This document shows, piece by piece, positions 17,140-24,620 of a stretch of 64,000 bases of DNA. Origin of the DNA: HK1 sp965204915 (GTDB lineage: Bacteria > Pseudomonadota > Gammaproteobacteria > HK1). The translations under genes were made by a program, and so were the position numbers. The notes under the pieces are model-generated. The model was not told the origin of the DNA. It worked only from the letters and a program-made list of their open reading frames with translations, and searched no databases. How positions within the stretch are numbered: the stretch's first letter is position 1; each line of letters opens with the position of its first letter. The stretch is from NCBI GenBank assembly GCA_965204915.1, contig OZ242023.1, positions 1,240,001 to 1,304,000 on the forward strand, read 5' to 3'.

Positions 17140-18276
17140 ATGAAGCCCGCAAATCCGCGCCTGTTCACGCCGGGAGATGGCGCCACACCGCCGGCCATGC
17201 CCGGCCGCGAAGAACACCAAGCGGTCCTGTCCCTGTGCCTGGCCGACTTGACCAGTGCCCAATCGCCGCCACACAACGTGGTGCTCATCGGGCCGCGAGG
17301 CAACGGCAAGACCGCCTTGCTCAACTGGTTCAAACGCGAGTGCCGGCGCAGCAATGTGGATGCCGTGGCGATGACGCCCCGCGACATGGCCGACGTCCCC
17401 ATGCTGATCGCGGCGTTGGCGCCTCCTTCGCGCTTGATGCGGCTGTTGCCCCGCAAGGTTGGCGTCACGGCAGTCGGATCTGCCGAGTGGGAGACGCAAG
17501 CCGGAACACCGGCCAATCTGGCCGGACGGCTCATCACCCGATGCCGCAAGCGACCCCTTGCCGTATTGCTCGATGAGGCGCACACCCTGGACGTGACCGT
17601 CGGCGGCACTCTGCTCAACGCAAGCCAACAGGTGCGGAGCGAGGCCCCTTTTCTGCTGGTGCTGGCGGGTACGCCCGGCTTGCCCGTGCGGCTCGCGAAA
17701 ATGGACGCCACCTTCTGGAATCGCCTGGGCTCCGGGCGGCTCGGCGTGGGCCGGCTGAACGATGCTGCCACCCGGCAGGCTCTACAGGAGCCGTTACGCC
17801 GGCACGACGTCCATATCGCCGAGGACGGGTTGGGCAAGGTCGTCGAGGAATGCCAACGCTACCCCTACTTCATCCAGCTCTGGGGTGAAGCGCTTTGGCA
17901 ACAGCGACTGACGACCGGCGCGACGACGCTGACCGATGGCCACGTCGACGCCGTTCGAGAACAGGTGGCGGCGCGGGTCGCGGAGTACTACCAGGATCGT
18001 TTGCGCGAGTTGGAGGCCGGTGGGCTGCTGGAAGCGGCGGCGGCCGTGGCCCCCCTCTTTCAACGCCACGCCGACGCCACGGTGACCGATCACGAGATAG
18101 ACGCCGCACTCGCTCCCGCCGGCGCGGACGCCGCCGCGCGGCTGGCCGCGAGGGAAGAATTGAACCGCCTCGGCTACATCTGGAGCCCTCCCGGCCAGCC
18201 ACCCCCGATCACCTGGTGCGCCGGCATCCCTTCGTTGATGATCCATGTGCGCCACCACGTCTCCGGCGATGTCTGA
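17140..18276 (+). CDS. AAA-type ATP-binding protein of unknown role
   Basis: A 378-aa soluble P-loop NTPase. Walker A is GPRGNGKT (residues 51-58) and Walker B is AVLLDEAHTL (about 141-150); FLLVLAGTPGL resembles sensor 1. The C-terminal third is helical and may be winged-helix. This arrangement resembles AAA_16/TniB-type regulators and STAND-like ATPases. It has no transposase or nuclease partner intact beside it: upstream is an IS3 stub, downstream a vapB gene. It could be the surviving ATPase of a mobile or defence module, but nothing in the sequence proves that. The ATG at 17140 follows a GCCGCC leader without a strong Shine-Dalgarno site. Confidence 0.75.
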   Translation: MKPANPRLFTPGDGATPPAMPGREEHQAVLSLCLADLTSAQSPPHNVVLIGPRGNGKTALLNWFKRECRRSNVDAVAMTPRDMADVPMLIAALAPPSRLMRLLPRKVGVTAVGSAEWETQAGTPANLAGRLITRCRKRPLAVLLDEAHTLDVTVGGTLLNASQQVRSEAPFLLVLAGTPGLPVRLAKMDATFWNRLGSGRLGVGRLNDAATRQALQEPLRRHDVHIAEDGLGKVVEECQRYPYFIQLWGEALWQQRLTTGATTLTDGHVDAVREQVAARVAEYYQDRLRELEAGGLLEAAAAVAPLFQRHADATVTDHEIDAALAPAGADAAARLAAREELNRLGYIWSPPGQPPPITWCAGIPSLMIHVRHHVSGDV

Positions 18277-18382
18277 AATCAGAGGCATTCGCTGACGAAT
18301 GCGCGTGGCATGGAGTCGCCCGCCATCGGAGGCAGCGTAGCCGGGCTTGCGGCAAGTATATTTGCAGGCATACATTCAGCGT

Positions 18383-18604
18383 ATGGCGCAAGTGGCCATT
18401 TATTTCCCGGCCGGTGTCCTTGCAGCCGCACGCAAGCGCGCCAGCGAGGAGAACAGGAGCCTGTCCGCCCGGGTGGGCACGCTCATCCGGGAAGCGGCTG
18501 CTGCAGAGTGGCCTGGCAGCCTCGTCGATCTCCTGCATCATGGCAGCGGAGACATCGTCGAGCCTGACGATCCTCCGCCCGAGGATGTCGATACGTTCCG
18601 GTGA
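18383..18604 (+). CDS. VapB-type antitoxin
   Basis: A 73-aa protein with an N-terminal ribbon-helix-helix: AQVAIYFPAGVLAAARKRASEENRSLSARVGTLIREA is a typical RHH strand plus two helices. The acidic tail (SGDIVEPDDPPPEDVDTF) would neutralise a PIN toxin. The ATG at 18383 is chosen over the upstream in-frame ATG at 18347 because the RHH fold begins there. Its stop overlaps the GTG start of the following PIN gene (GTGA), as in functional vapBC operons. The partner toxin is truncated, so this is now probably an orphan antitoxin. Confidence 0.75.
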   Translation: MAQVAIYFPAGVLAAARKRASEENRSLSARVGTLIREAAAAEWPGSLVDLLHHGSGDIVEPDDPPPEDVDTFR

Positions 18605-18759
18605 CGTGGCTGCTCGACACCAGTGTCTGTGTGCCGCTGATCAATCGGACGGATGAACGGACGGCGGCGCGGCTGCTCGACCATTCCCGCGGCTCCGTGC
18701 GTCTGTGCAGCGTGGTCAAGGCGGAGAGATTCAGAGCGGTTCCGGATCCCGAAACTTGA
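18601..18759 (+). pseudogene. Truncated VapC PIN-domain toxin
   Basis: GTG start overlapping the vapB stop. The 52-residue product begins TWLLDTSVCVPLINRTD, the PIN-domain first strand with the catalytic Asp, and reaches the RLCSVVKAE segment with the next acidic residue. It then breaks off into RFRAVPDPET at an isolated MITE end. About 80 residues with the remaining catalytic acids are gone, so it cannot be an active ribonuclease. Confidence 0.85.
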
Positions 18760-18760
18760 G
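18744..18760. repeat. Solitary MITE end
   Basis: GGATCCCGAAACTTGAG matches the right inverted end of the MITE family (GAATCCCGAAACTTGAG) at 16 of 17 positions. No internal MITE sequence or left end adjoins it. It sits exactly where the vapC reading frame is lost, pointing to an insertion followed by deletion. Confidence 0.7.
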
Positions 18761-18816
18761 TATCTGGAGTAACGGCCGGGCCGAAGAAATCCGGGCGCGG
18801 TAAGCCCGGCTCGTTC

Positions 18817-20007
18817 TCAGGGGTGCCGGAGGCGGCCCTCGATCGCATTCTCGTACAGCGACTCCAGGGCCGGTACGGTCAGCGCCACCGGGTTGGTCGC
18901 CGACGAAGGATCCGCGAGGGCCGCCGGGGCGAGCCGGGACGCTGCCTCGAGGGGAACGCCGATCTCGCGCAGGGTGTGGGGGATGCCGATCCGCGCCCGC
19001 AGATCCAGGACCCACCGCATCACCCCCTCGAAGCCCGTCTCCCCGAGCCCGAGCCAGCGCGCGAGGGCCGCCGTCTTCTCCTCGATGGCCGGGCGGTTGA
19101 ACGCCAGCACGTAGGGCATGACCACCGCGTTGGTGAGCCCGTGGTGGGTGTCGTACACCGCACCGCAGGGATGGCTGAGCGAGTGCATCGCCCCGAGCCC
19201 CTTCTGGAACGCGGTCGCTCCCATGGTCGAAGCCACCTGCATGTGGGCGCGGGCGGCCGGATCCGTCCCGTCCTCGCAGGCCGCCGGAAGCCACTCCTTC
19301 ACCAGCCGCATCCCTTCGAGCGCGATGCCCTGGGCCATCGGGTGGAAGACCGGGGAGCAATACGCTTCGAGGTTGTGGGAGAGGGCGTCCATGCCCACCG
19401 CGGCGGTGACGCGGGCCGGCAGCCCGGTGGTGAGCTCCGGGTCGGCGATCACCGCGGCCGGCATCATCTTCGGATGGAAGACGATCTTCTTGGTGTGATC
19501 TCGGACATCGGTGATCACCGACGCGCGTCCGACCTCGGAGCCGGTGCCGGAGGTGGTCGGCACCGCCACCACCGGGGCGACCCCGCCGGGGTCGGCGCGG
19601 GTCCACCAGTCCTCGCGGTCCTCGAAGTCCCATAGCGGGCGCGTCTGCCCCGACATCAGCGCCATCGCCTTCGCGGCGTCGAGCGCGCTGCCGCCGCCGA
19701 ACCCGATCACCCCGTCGTGGCCGCCGTCGCGGAACGCCCGCACGCCTTCCGCCACGTTCGACTCCACCGGGTTCGCACGCACGTCGGAGAAGACCGCGCA
19801 GGCGAGCCCTGCATCCCGGCACGACTGCGCCGCGTCCCGCACCATCGCCATCGCCGCGAGCCCCGGATCGGTGACCAGCAGGGGGCGCGTGATTCCGGCC
19901 TCCCGGCACGCCTCGGCGAGCTCCCGGATGCGTCCCGGGCCGAAGCGGATCGAGGTGGGATAGTGCCAGTCGCCGGTGAGGGTGTGCGGATCGATGGTGG
20001 TGGTCAT
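18817..20007 (-). CDS. Iron-containing alcohol dehydrogenase
   Basis: Group III (Fe-ADH) NAD(P)-dependent dehydrogenase, 396 aa. Landmarks: GFGGGSALDAAKA (dinucleotide-binding), VAVPTTSGTGSEVGRASVITD, and the metal region GMDALSHNLEAYCSP with HSLSHPCGAVYDTHHG supplying the metal-binding His residues. The family oxidises or reduces diverse alcohols and aldehydes (butanol, lactaldehyde, 4-hydroxybutyrate, phosphonoacetaldehyde) and the substrate cannot be read here. Three in-frame ATGs exist (20085, 20034, 20007); 20007 is preferred because GAGGAC lies about 10 nt upstream and family members start near MTTTIDPHTLTGDWHYPTSIRFGPG. It stands alone on the minus strand. Confidence 0.92.
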   Translation of the reverse strand: MTTTIDPHTLTGDWHYPTSIRFGPGRIRELAEACREAGITRPLLVTDPGLAAMAMVRDAAQSCRDAGLACAVFSDVRANPVESNVAEGVRAFRDGGHDGVIGFGGGSALDAAKAMALMSGQTRPLWDFEDREDWWTRADPGGVAPVVAVPTTSGTGSEVGRASVITDVRDHTKKIVFHPKMMPAAVIADPELTTGLPARVTAAVGMDALSHNLEAYCSPVFHPMAQGIALEGMRLVKEWLPAACEDGTDPAARAHMQVASTMGATAFQKGLGAMHSLSHPCGAVYDTHHGLTNAVVMPYVLAFNRPAIEEKTAALARWLGLGETGFEGVMRWVLDLRARIGIPHTLREIGVPLEAASRLAPAALADPSSATNPVALTVPALESLYENAIEGRLRHP

Positions 20008-20030
20008 GGGCGGGTCCTCGGCTGGATCGG

Positions 20031-20297
20031 TCATCGTCTGGAATCCGGGGCTTCGTCGATGCGCGGGCAGGCGACCTTTCCCCAAGTATGGGAATCGGGG
20101 TTCGCTTCGATATCGGCTCGCATGATTCCCAGGATCTCCGGCACGAGGGTCGCCATGATACGGCTACCATCCCTGATCCGACTTCTCCACCATCCCGAGG
20201 CGAACGTCGCGCCGCCGTGGAAGATCCGGTTGCGCAACACGTGGAGCCGCAGGAAAACCTCCATGAGGATACCGTGGACGTTGGATTCTGCCAGCAT
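20031..20297 (-). pseudogene. C-terminal stub of an Apea-like HEPN protein
   Basis: The 88-residue frame contains LRLHVLRNRIFHGGATFASG, in which RNRIFH is the R-x4-H HEPN motif, then RDGSRIMATLVPEILGIM. This matches the last domain of a family of about 200-250-aa Apea-like HEPN proteins. The N-terminal part is missing: upstream the frame runs only to about 20325, into a palindrome. HEPN domains are often RNases of defence or toxin systems; here only the motif-bearing end survives. Confidence 0.6.
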
Positions 20298-20304
20298 ATC
20301 ATCG

Positions 20305-20339
20305 GCATCTTCTCTATCCCAAAGTGATAGAGAAGATGC
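20305..20339. promoter_or_regulatory. Long inverted repeat upstream of the RHH gene
   Basis: A perfect 14-bp inverted repeat: GCATCTTCTCTATC (20305-20318) and GATAGAGAAGATGC (20326-20339) around a 7-bp centre. It lies about 48 bp before the start of a ribbon-helix-helix gene, where an autoregulatory operator would be expected. A transcription terminator is less likely because no T-run follows. The operator role is inference. Confidence 0.55.
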
Positions 20340-20386
20340 GCCGATTCAGGGGTACAATTCGACGGTGCTTCGGGGAGGGTCGGAAA

Positions 20387-20593
20387 ATGGGAAAGAGACG
20401 TGAATTGCGGTACTCGCGCAGGGTCAACATCGGGCTCGAATCCGCCACGGCGAGCCGTGTCCGCGAGGCGTCAAACCGGTACGACGTAGCGGAAGCGGTG
20501 ATCCTCCGGCGGGCGATCGATGTCGGGCTCGACCGCGCGATCGACGCCATCCGCAAGCAGACGGCGACGCGGGCGGCGCGGGGCACGGAATAG
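20387..20593 (+). CDS. Small ribbon-helix-helix DNA-binding protein
   Basis: A 68-aa basic protein, MGKRRELRYSRRVNIGLESATASRVREASNRYDVAEAVILRRAIDVG..., with the strand-helix-helix pattern of CopG/MetJ-like RHH regulators, which are commonly antitoxins. ATG 20387 is preceded by GGGGAGGGT at a proper distance. No toxin gene follows; instead a SUMF1 lipoprotein begins after a direct repeat that includes this gene's stop codon. It could be an orphan antitoxin or a regulator acting on the inverted repeat upstream. Confidence 0.7.
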   Translation: MGKRRELRYSRRVNIGLESATASRVREASNRYDVAEAVILRRAIDVGLDRAIDAIRKQTATRAARGTE

Positions 20594-20661
20594 CGGCGGG
20601 CGGTGATGGAGTTCAGACTGCCGTACAAGGGGTTTCGTGGGCGGAGCCTGGCGCGGAATCG
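20587..20661. repeat. Direct repeat, left copy (flanks the SUMF1 gene)
   Basis: About 75 bp, beginning at the end of the RHH gene (TAG stop included) and containing a 34-bp core (20611-20644) that is identical to 21696-21729. The right copy lies about 1.08 kb away on the other side of the SUMF1 gene, in the same orientation. Confidence 0.85.
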
Positions 20662-20737
20662 ACTCCGATCCCGGCTTTCCTGTCTGATTCGGAGATCTGG
20701 CGTGCCGGCTGGCGGAGTTCGTGGCGATTCTTCAGCC

Positions 20738-21544
20738 ATGAACAACGCGGTCGCGGTGGTGCTGTTGGCGCTCGTGCTGGCGGGCTGTGCGTTGGAGCCG
20801 GGGACGACATTCCGGGACTGCCCTGAATGCCCGGAGATGGTGGTGGTTCCTGCGGGGCGCTTCGTGATGGGGTCGCAGAGGAAGTTTGCGTATCACGACG
20901 AGATCCCGGCGCATCCAGTCACAATTGCCCTTCCTTTTGCGGTGGGGGTGTACGAGGTGACGTTTGCGGAGTGGGATGCGTGCGTGTCGGATGGGGGATG
21001 TGGCGGGTACCGGCCGAGTGACAGGGGCTGGGGCCGGGGAAGCCGCCCGGTCATCAACGTGAGCTGGGAGGATGCACAGGGGTATGTGGCGTGGCTGTCG
21101 AGGAAGACGGGGGCGGAGTACCGGTTGCTGAGCGAGTCGGAGTGGGAGTACGTGGCGCGGGCCGGGACGACGACGCGGTATTGGTGGGGGAGGGGGATTG
21201 GGGAGAACCGGGCGCAATGCGATGGCTGCGGGAGCTTATGGGATCCACGTGTGACGGCGCCGGTGGGGGCATTCGCACCGAATGCGTTTGGGCTGCATGA
21301 CGTTCACGGGAACGTACGGGAGTTTGTGGAGGACTGCTGGCATGAGTCCTACCTTACAGCGCCGAGTGACGGGAGCGCGTGGACGTCTGGGGATTGCGAA
21401 CAACTTGTTGTGATACGCGGCGGCTCCAGGATCGATCGTCCTTGGGAGCTACGCGCCGCCAATCGGGGCTGGGGCGGCAGGAGGGACCGCGGAACCTTCG
21501 GAGATCTAGGTTTTCGGGTTGCCCGAACACTCAATCCTCACTGA
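20738..21544 (+). CDS. SUMF1/formylglycine-generating-enzyme-family lipoprotein
   Basis: A 268-aa exported protein with an N-terminal lipoprotein signal (AVAVVLLALVLAGC, lipobox LAGC, lipidated Cys17) and a single FGE-sulfatase domain: EMVVVPAGRFVMGSQ, PAHPVTIALPFAVGVYEVTFAEWDAC, PVINVSWEDAQGYVAWLS, YRLLSESEWEYVARAG, NAFGLHDVHGNVREFVEDCW and RGGSR...FGDLGFRVAR. Real formylglycine generation needs a specific Cys pair in the C-terminal region; I cannot confirm those residues, so a binding or structural role is as likely. Codon use (many GTG, ACG and TTG third positions) differs somewhat from neighbouring housekeeping genes. The gene is bracketed by direct repeats, suggesting acquisition as a cassette. 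Confidence 0.88.
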   Translation: MNNAVAVVLLALVLAGCALEPGTTFRDCPECPEMVVVPAGRFVMGSQRKFAYHDEIPAHPVTIALPFAVGVYEVTFAEWDACVSDGGCGGYRPSDRGWGRGSRPVINVSWEDAQGYVAWLSRKTGAEYRLLSESEWEYVARAGTTTRYWWGRGIGENRAQCDGCGSLWDPRVTAPVGAFAPNAFGLHDVHGNVREFVEDCWHESYLTAPSDGSAWTSGDCEQLVVIRGGSRIDRPWELRAANRGWGGRRDRGTFGDLGFRVARTLNPH

Positions 21545-22079
21545 CTTTCACGCATCACCGACTTTCTTTGACGGAATGAGTAGCTACCAAGCGGATCTGC
21601 TTGCAGGACGGGACCATCACGGCGCCACGCACGTACGCGAAGGCAAATCGGCGCGGACGGCGCGGCGTTTGGAATAGGCCGGGGCGGCGATGGACGTTCA
21701 GACTGCCGTACAAGGGGTTTCGTGGGCGGTGCCGGGCGCGGAATCGCCTTCGCGGCCGGCGGGGCTGACGCGGCTACCTGTCGGCGCTGTCCGGCGAGGG
21801 CGCGGTGCGACATGACATTAACGGTCTGCCCTTGGCGACAGAACGGGTTGTCATTCTTTAGCTTCTACCCACAAATTCTGCGGAAGACCCAAATGTTGCT
21901 CCTCGGGACGAGAAGCAACCCCCGGTAGCCACCGGCGTGACGATCGTCAAGGCTCGGGAGCACATATCGTCGGCATTATGACCGGCCCCGGGGTGCCGAG
22001 CCGCGAGCCCAGGCCCGGGACGATAGCCGTCTTTTCGTCGGTGTTGCCGGCGGAGACTCGGCCCCGAGTCCAGGCCCGG
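21545..22079. other. Intergenic region downstream of the SUMF1 gene
   Basis: 535 bp between convergent genes. It contains the right direct repeat (below) and, at about 21830-21930, a patch that is clearly more AT-rich than the surroundings (for example TTCTTTAGCTTCTACCCAC). A short open frame at 21722-21928 crosses both but resembles nothing known. No terminator is obvious. Confidence 0.45.
21671..21746. repeat. Direct repeat, right copy (flanks the SUMF1 gene)
   Basis: The second copy of the repeat at 20587-20661, sharing the identical 34-bp core at 21696-21729. It begins GGAATAG, the same bases that form the end of the RHH gene in the left copy, so the 3' end of that gene has been duplicated here without the gene. 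Confidence 0.85.
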
Positions 22080-23903
22080 CTACTCCACCGTCACGCTCTT
22101 GGCGAGGTTGCGCGGTTGGTCGATGTCGCGCCCGAGGGCGAGCGCGCAGTGGTAGGCGAAGAGCTGGAGCGGGATCCCCATCACCACCGGGTTGAGCACG
22201 TCTACCGAAGGCGGGACCTCGATGATCTCGTCCGCGCGTTCGGCGATACGCCCGTCGCCGGGGTGGGTCAGCGCGATCACCGGACCGCCTCGCGCCCGCA
22301 CCTCTTCGAGCGAGGCGATGGACTTGTCGAACAGCGCGTCGTGCGGCAGCGCGACGACCGTGGGGATGTCCGGGCCGACCAGGGCGAGCGGCCCATGCTT
22401 GAGCTCCGACGCCGGGTACGCCTCGGCGTGGATGTAGGAGATCTCCTTGAGCTTCTGCGCCCCTTCGAGGGCGATGGGAAAGCCGGGGCCGCGCCCGATG
22501 TAGAACGCGCTCCGGGATTGCGCGTAGCGGTGTGCGATCTCCTTCACATGGGGCTCGGTGGCGAGCGCGGCCTCGACGTCGGCGGGGAGGCGCTCCATCG
22601 CCTCCATGAGCCGCCGCCCCTGTTCGGGCGACAGGTCCCGCGCCCGGCCCAGGTGCAGCGCGAGCAGGGCGAGGGCGACCAGGCTGCACGTGTACGCCTT
22701 GGTCGAGGCCACCGACACCTCCGGGCCCGCGTGCATGTAGATTCCGCCATCCACCTCGCGCGCGATGCTGCTGCCGATGACGTTGACGATCCCGAGCACG
22801 CGCCCGCCGCTCCGACGCACCTCCTGCACCGCCATCAGCGTGTCGATGGTTTCGCCCGACTGGCTCACCGCGACGTAGAGGGCGTCGCGCTCGATCACCG
22901 GGTTGCGGTAGCGGAACTCCGCCGCCGGCTCGGCCGAGGCCGGAATGCGCACGAGTGATTCGATGAGGTGCGCGCCGGCGATCCCTGCGTAGCAGGCGGA
23001 GCCGCAGCCGAGCAGCTTCACCCTCTTTACGTCGAGCAGCTCGCGGGGGTCGAGGTTGATCCCGCCGAGATGCGCAGTGTGGAAGTGCGGGTCGAGGCGA
23101 CCGCTCAGGGTGCGCCGGACCGCCTCGGGCTGATCGAGGATCTCCTTGTGCATGTAGTGTGCATGCCCGCCGCGCTCGTAGGCGTCGTCTTCCCACTCGA
23201 CGGTCGAGAGGGATTTCGCGATCGGCCGCTCGTCCATCGTCGTGGTGTGGAAGCCCCCGGTGTCGATCACCGCGACCTCGCCGTCGTCGAGGTGCGCCAC
23301 CTGCCGGGTGTGGCGCACCAGCGCCGCGACATCGGAGGCGACGAACATCTCGCGGTCCCCGATGCCGATGATGACCGGTGAGCCGTTGCGGGCGACGACG
23401 ATGCGGTCGGGGGAGCGGACGTCGATCACCGCGACCCCGTAGGTGCCGCGCACGAGCGCGAGCGCGCTGCACACCCGCTGCTCCGGCGAATCGCCGTCCG
23501 CGCGCGCCACGAGGTGCGCGATGATCTCGGTGTCGGTCTCGGAGACGAACGCGACGCCCTCGGCCGCAAGGCGTTTGCGCAACGCCGGGGCGTTCTCCAC
23601 GATGCCGTTGTGCACGACCGCGATCGATCCGTCCGCGCTCACGTGGGGATGCGCGTTGACGTCGCTCGGCGCCCCGTGGGTCGCCCATCGCGTATGCCCG
23701 ATGCCGACCTTCCCGCCGAGCCGCTTCGGAAGCGCCGACTGGAGCCTGGCCAGCTTTCCTTCCTTCTTGTATACGCGCAACGCGCGCCGGGAGACGAGCG
23801 CGACGCCCGCGGAATCGTAGCCGCGGTACTCGAGCCGTTTCAGGCCGGAGACCAGGATCGGAGCCGCGCTCCGGGGGCCGATGTAGCCGATGATTCCGCA
23901 CAT
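22080..23903 (-). CDS. glmS: Glutamine-fructose-6-phosphate aminotransferase (isomerizing)
   Basis: Makes glucosamine-6-phosphate from fructose-6-phosphate and glutamine, the entry to peptidoglycan and LPS amino sugars. The 607-aa protein starts MCGIIGYIG with the Cys2 glutaminase nucleophile; HTRWATHGAPSDVNAHPH and NGIVEN belong to the N-terminal Ntn domain. Two SIS domains follow (LLGCGSACYAGIAGAHLIESL, SQSGETIDTL, ASTKAYTCSLVALALL, LKEISYIHAEAYPASELKHGPLALV), ending in the invariant PRNLAKSVTVE tail. No glmS ribozyme is expected or seen. Upstream by about 100 bp is a small conserved gene on the same strand. Confidence 0.98.
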   Translation of the reverse strand: MCGIIGYIGPRSAAPILVSGLKRLEYRGYDSAGVALVSRRALRVYKKEGKLARLQSALPKRLGGKVGIGHTRWATHGAPSDVNAHPHVSADGSIAVVHNGIVENAPALRKRLAAEGVAFVSETDTEIIAHLVARADGDSPEQRVCSALALVRGTYGVAVIDVRSPDRIVVARNGSPVIIGIGDREMFVASDVAALVRHTRQVAHLDDGEVAVIDTGGFHTTTMDERPIAKSLSTVEWEDDAYERGGHAHYMHKEILDQPEAVRRTLSGRLDPHFHTAHLGGINLDPRELLDVKRVKLLGCGSACYAGIAGAHLIESLVRIPASAEPAAEFRYRNPVIERDALYVAVSQSGETIDTLMAVQEVRRSGGRVLGIVNVIGSSIAREVDGGIYMHAGPEVSVASTKAYTCSLVALALLALHLGRARDLSPEQGRRLMEAMERLPADVEAALATEPHVKEIAHRYAQSRSAFYIGRGPGFPIALEGAQKLKEISYIHAEAYPASELKHGPLALVGPDIPTVVALPHDALFDKSIASLEEVRARGGPVIALTHPGDGRIAERADEIIEVPPSVDVLNPVVMGIPLQLFAYHCALALGRDIDQPRNLAKSVTVE

Positions 23904-24004
23904 GGTGCCGGTGCCTCCTTTCGTACCTGGTTTCCGATCCACGACGCCGGAACCGAGCGTCGGCCGGCCGTAGCGTCCGTCAGCCGTAACGCCGTAACCG
24001 TCCG

Positions 24005-24277
24005 TCACCCGTAGACGATGCGCCGGATCTGGCGTTCGCTGAGCTGCGGCGCCTGGAAGCGCCAGCCTTCCAGCTCCTCCGCGATCCGCGTATAGATCAT
24101 GTGGTTGCGCAGCCCTTCGGCCTGAAGCTCCCGGTGGCGTCTGGTGACGAACGCCTCGATGGTCTCGCCGTAGAAGCTCACCACCTCCTCCACGATCCGG
24201 CGGGCTTCCGGGCGGGGCAATCCGCGCGTACGGACCAGATGGTCGAGCAGGTCGGCAGGAGCGGAGGCGGATGGCAT
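24005..24277 (-). CDS. Small conserved hypothetical protein upstream of glmS
   Basis: A 90-aa all-helical protein: a start near MPSASAPADLLDHLVRTRGLPRPEARRIVEEVVSFYGETIEAFVTRRHREL and an ending in LSERQIRRIVYG. The regular heptads and the RQIRRIVYG end suggest a helix-turn-helix-like or coiled fold, but no named domain is evident. The ATG at 24277 was preferred to 24313 because the sequence before it is unlike the rest. It sits about 100 bp before glmS in the same direction and may share its promoter. Function unknown. Confidence 0.6.
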   Translation of the reverse strand: MPSASAPADLLDHLVRTRGLPRPEARRIVEEVVSFYGETIEAFVTRRHRELQAEGLRNHMIYTRIAEELEGWRFQAPQLSERQIRRIVYG

Positions 24278-24398
24278 GGCCGGGGATTGAAGCATGATTC
24301 GGGAAAAAACCACCCAAATCTACCCGAATTCGGGTTGATCATAGCTGCAATCCGTGGAGGATGGATCGAGGCAAGACGCCCGCGCGGCGGCTTTGATG

Positions 24399-24552
24399 CT
24401 CAAGTTTCGGGATTCAACATACCTTGAATCAGGCGATGGATTCCCGCTTTCGCGGGAATGACGTCATTTCAGCGAGACACGTTACTTTTACACTGGTCGT
24501 CATTCCCGCGAAAGCGGGAATCCATTTCGGTCAGCGAATCCCGAAACTTGAG
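24399..24552. mobile_element. MITE copy 2 (154 bp) with 7-bp target duplication
   Basis: Ends CTCAAGTTTCGGGATTC (24399-24415) and GAATCCCGAAACTTGAG (24536-24552) are perfect 17-bp inverted repeats. The flanking direct repeat is TTTGATG (24392-24398 and 24553-24559). The interior differs from copy 1 at only a handful of positions and carries the same internal mirror of ATTCCCGC-TTTC-GCGGGAAT. It lies in the gap between the small gene upstream of glmS and the aminotransferase gene, damaging neither. Confidence 0.92.
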
Positions 24553-24620
24553 TTTGATGGACCCCTTCCGGCGCGCATAATGCGCTTCCTTCTTCCCCGG
24601 CGGATCGGCGCTTCGGACCC

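Noticed and set aside
22080..24004. glmS ribozyme or GlmZ-type control element
   Set aside because: No ribozyme-like structure is seen in the 100-bp leader, and this element is typical of Gram-positive bacteria.
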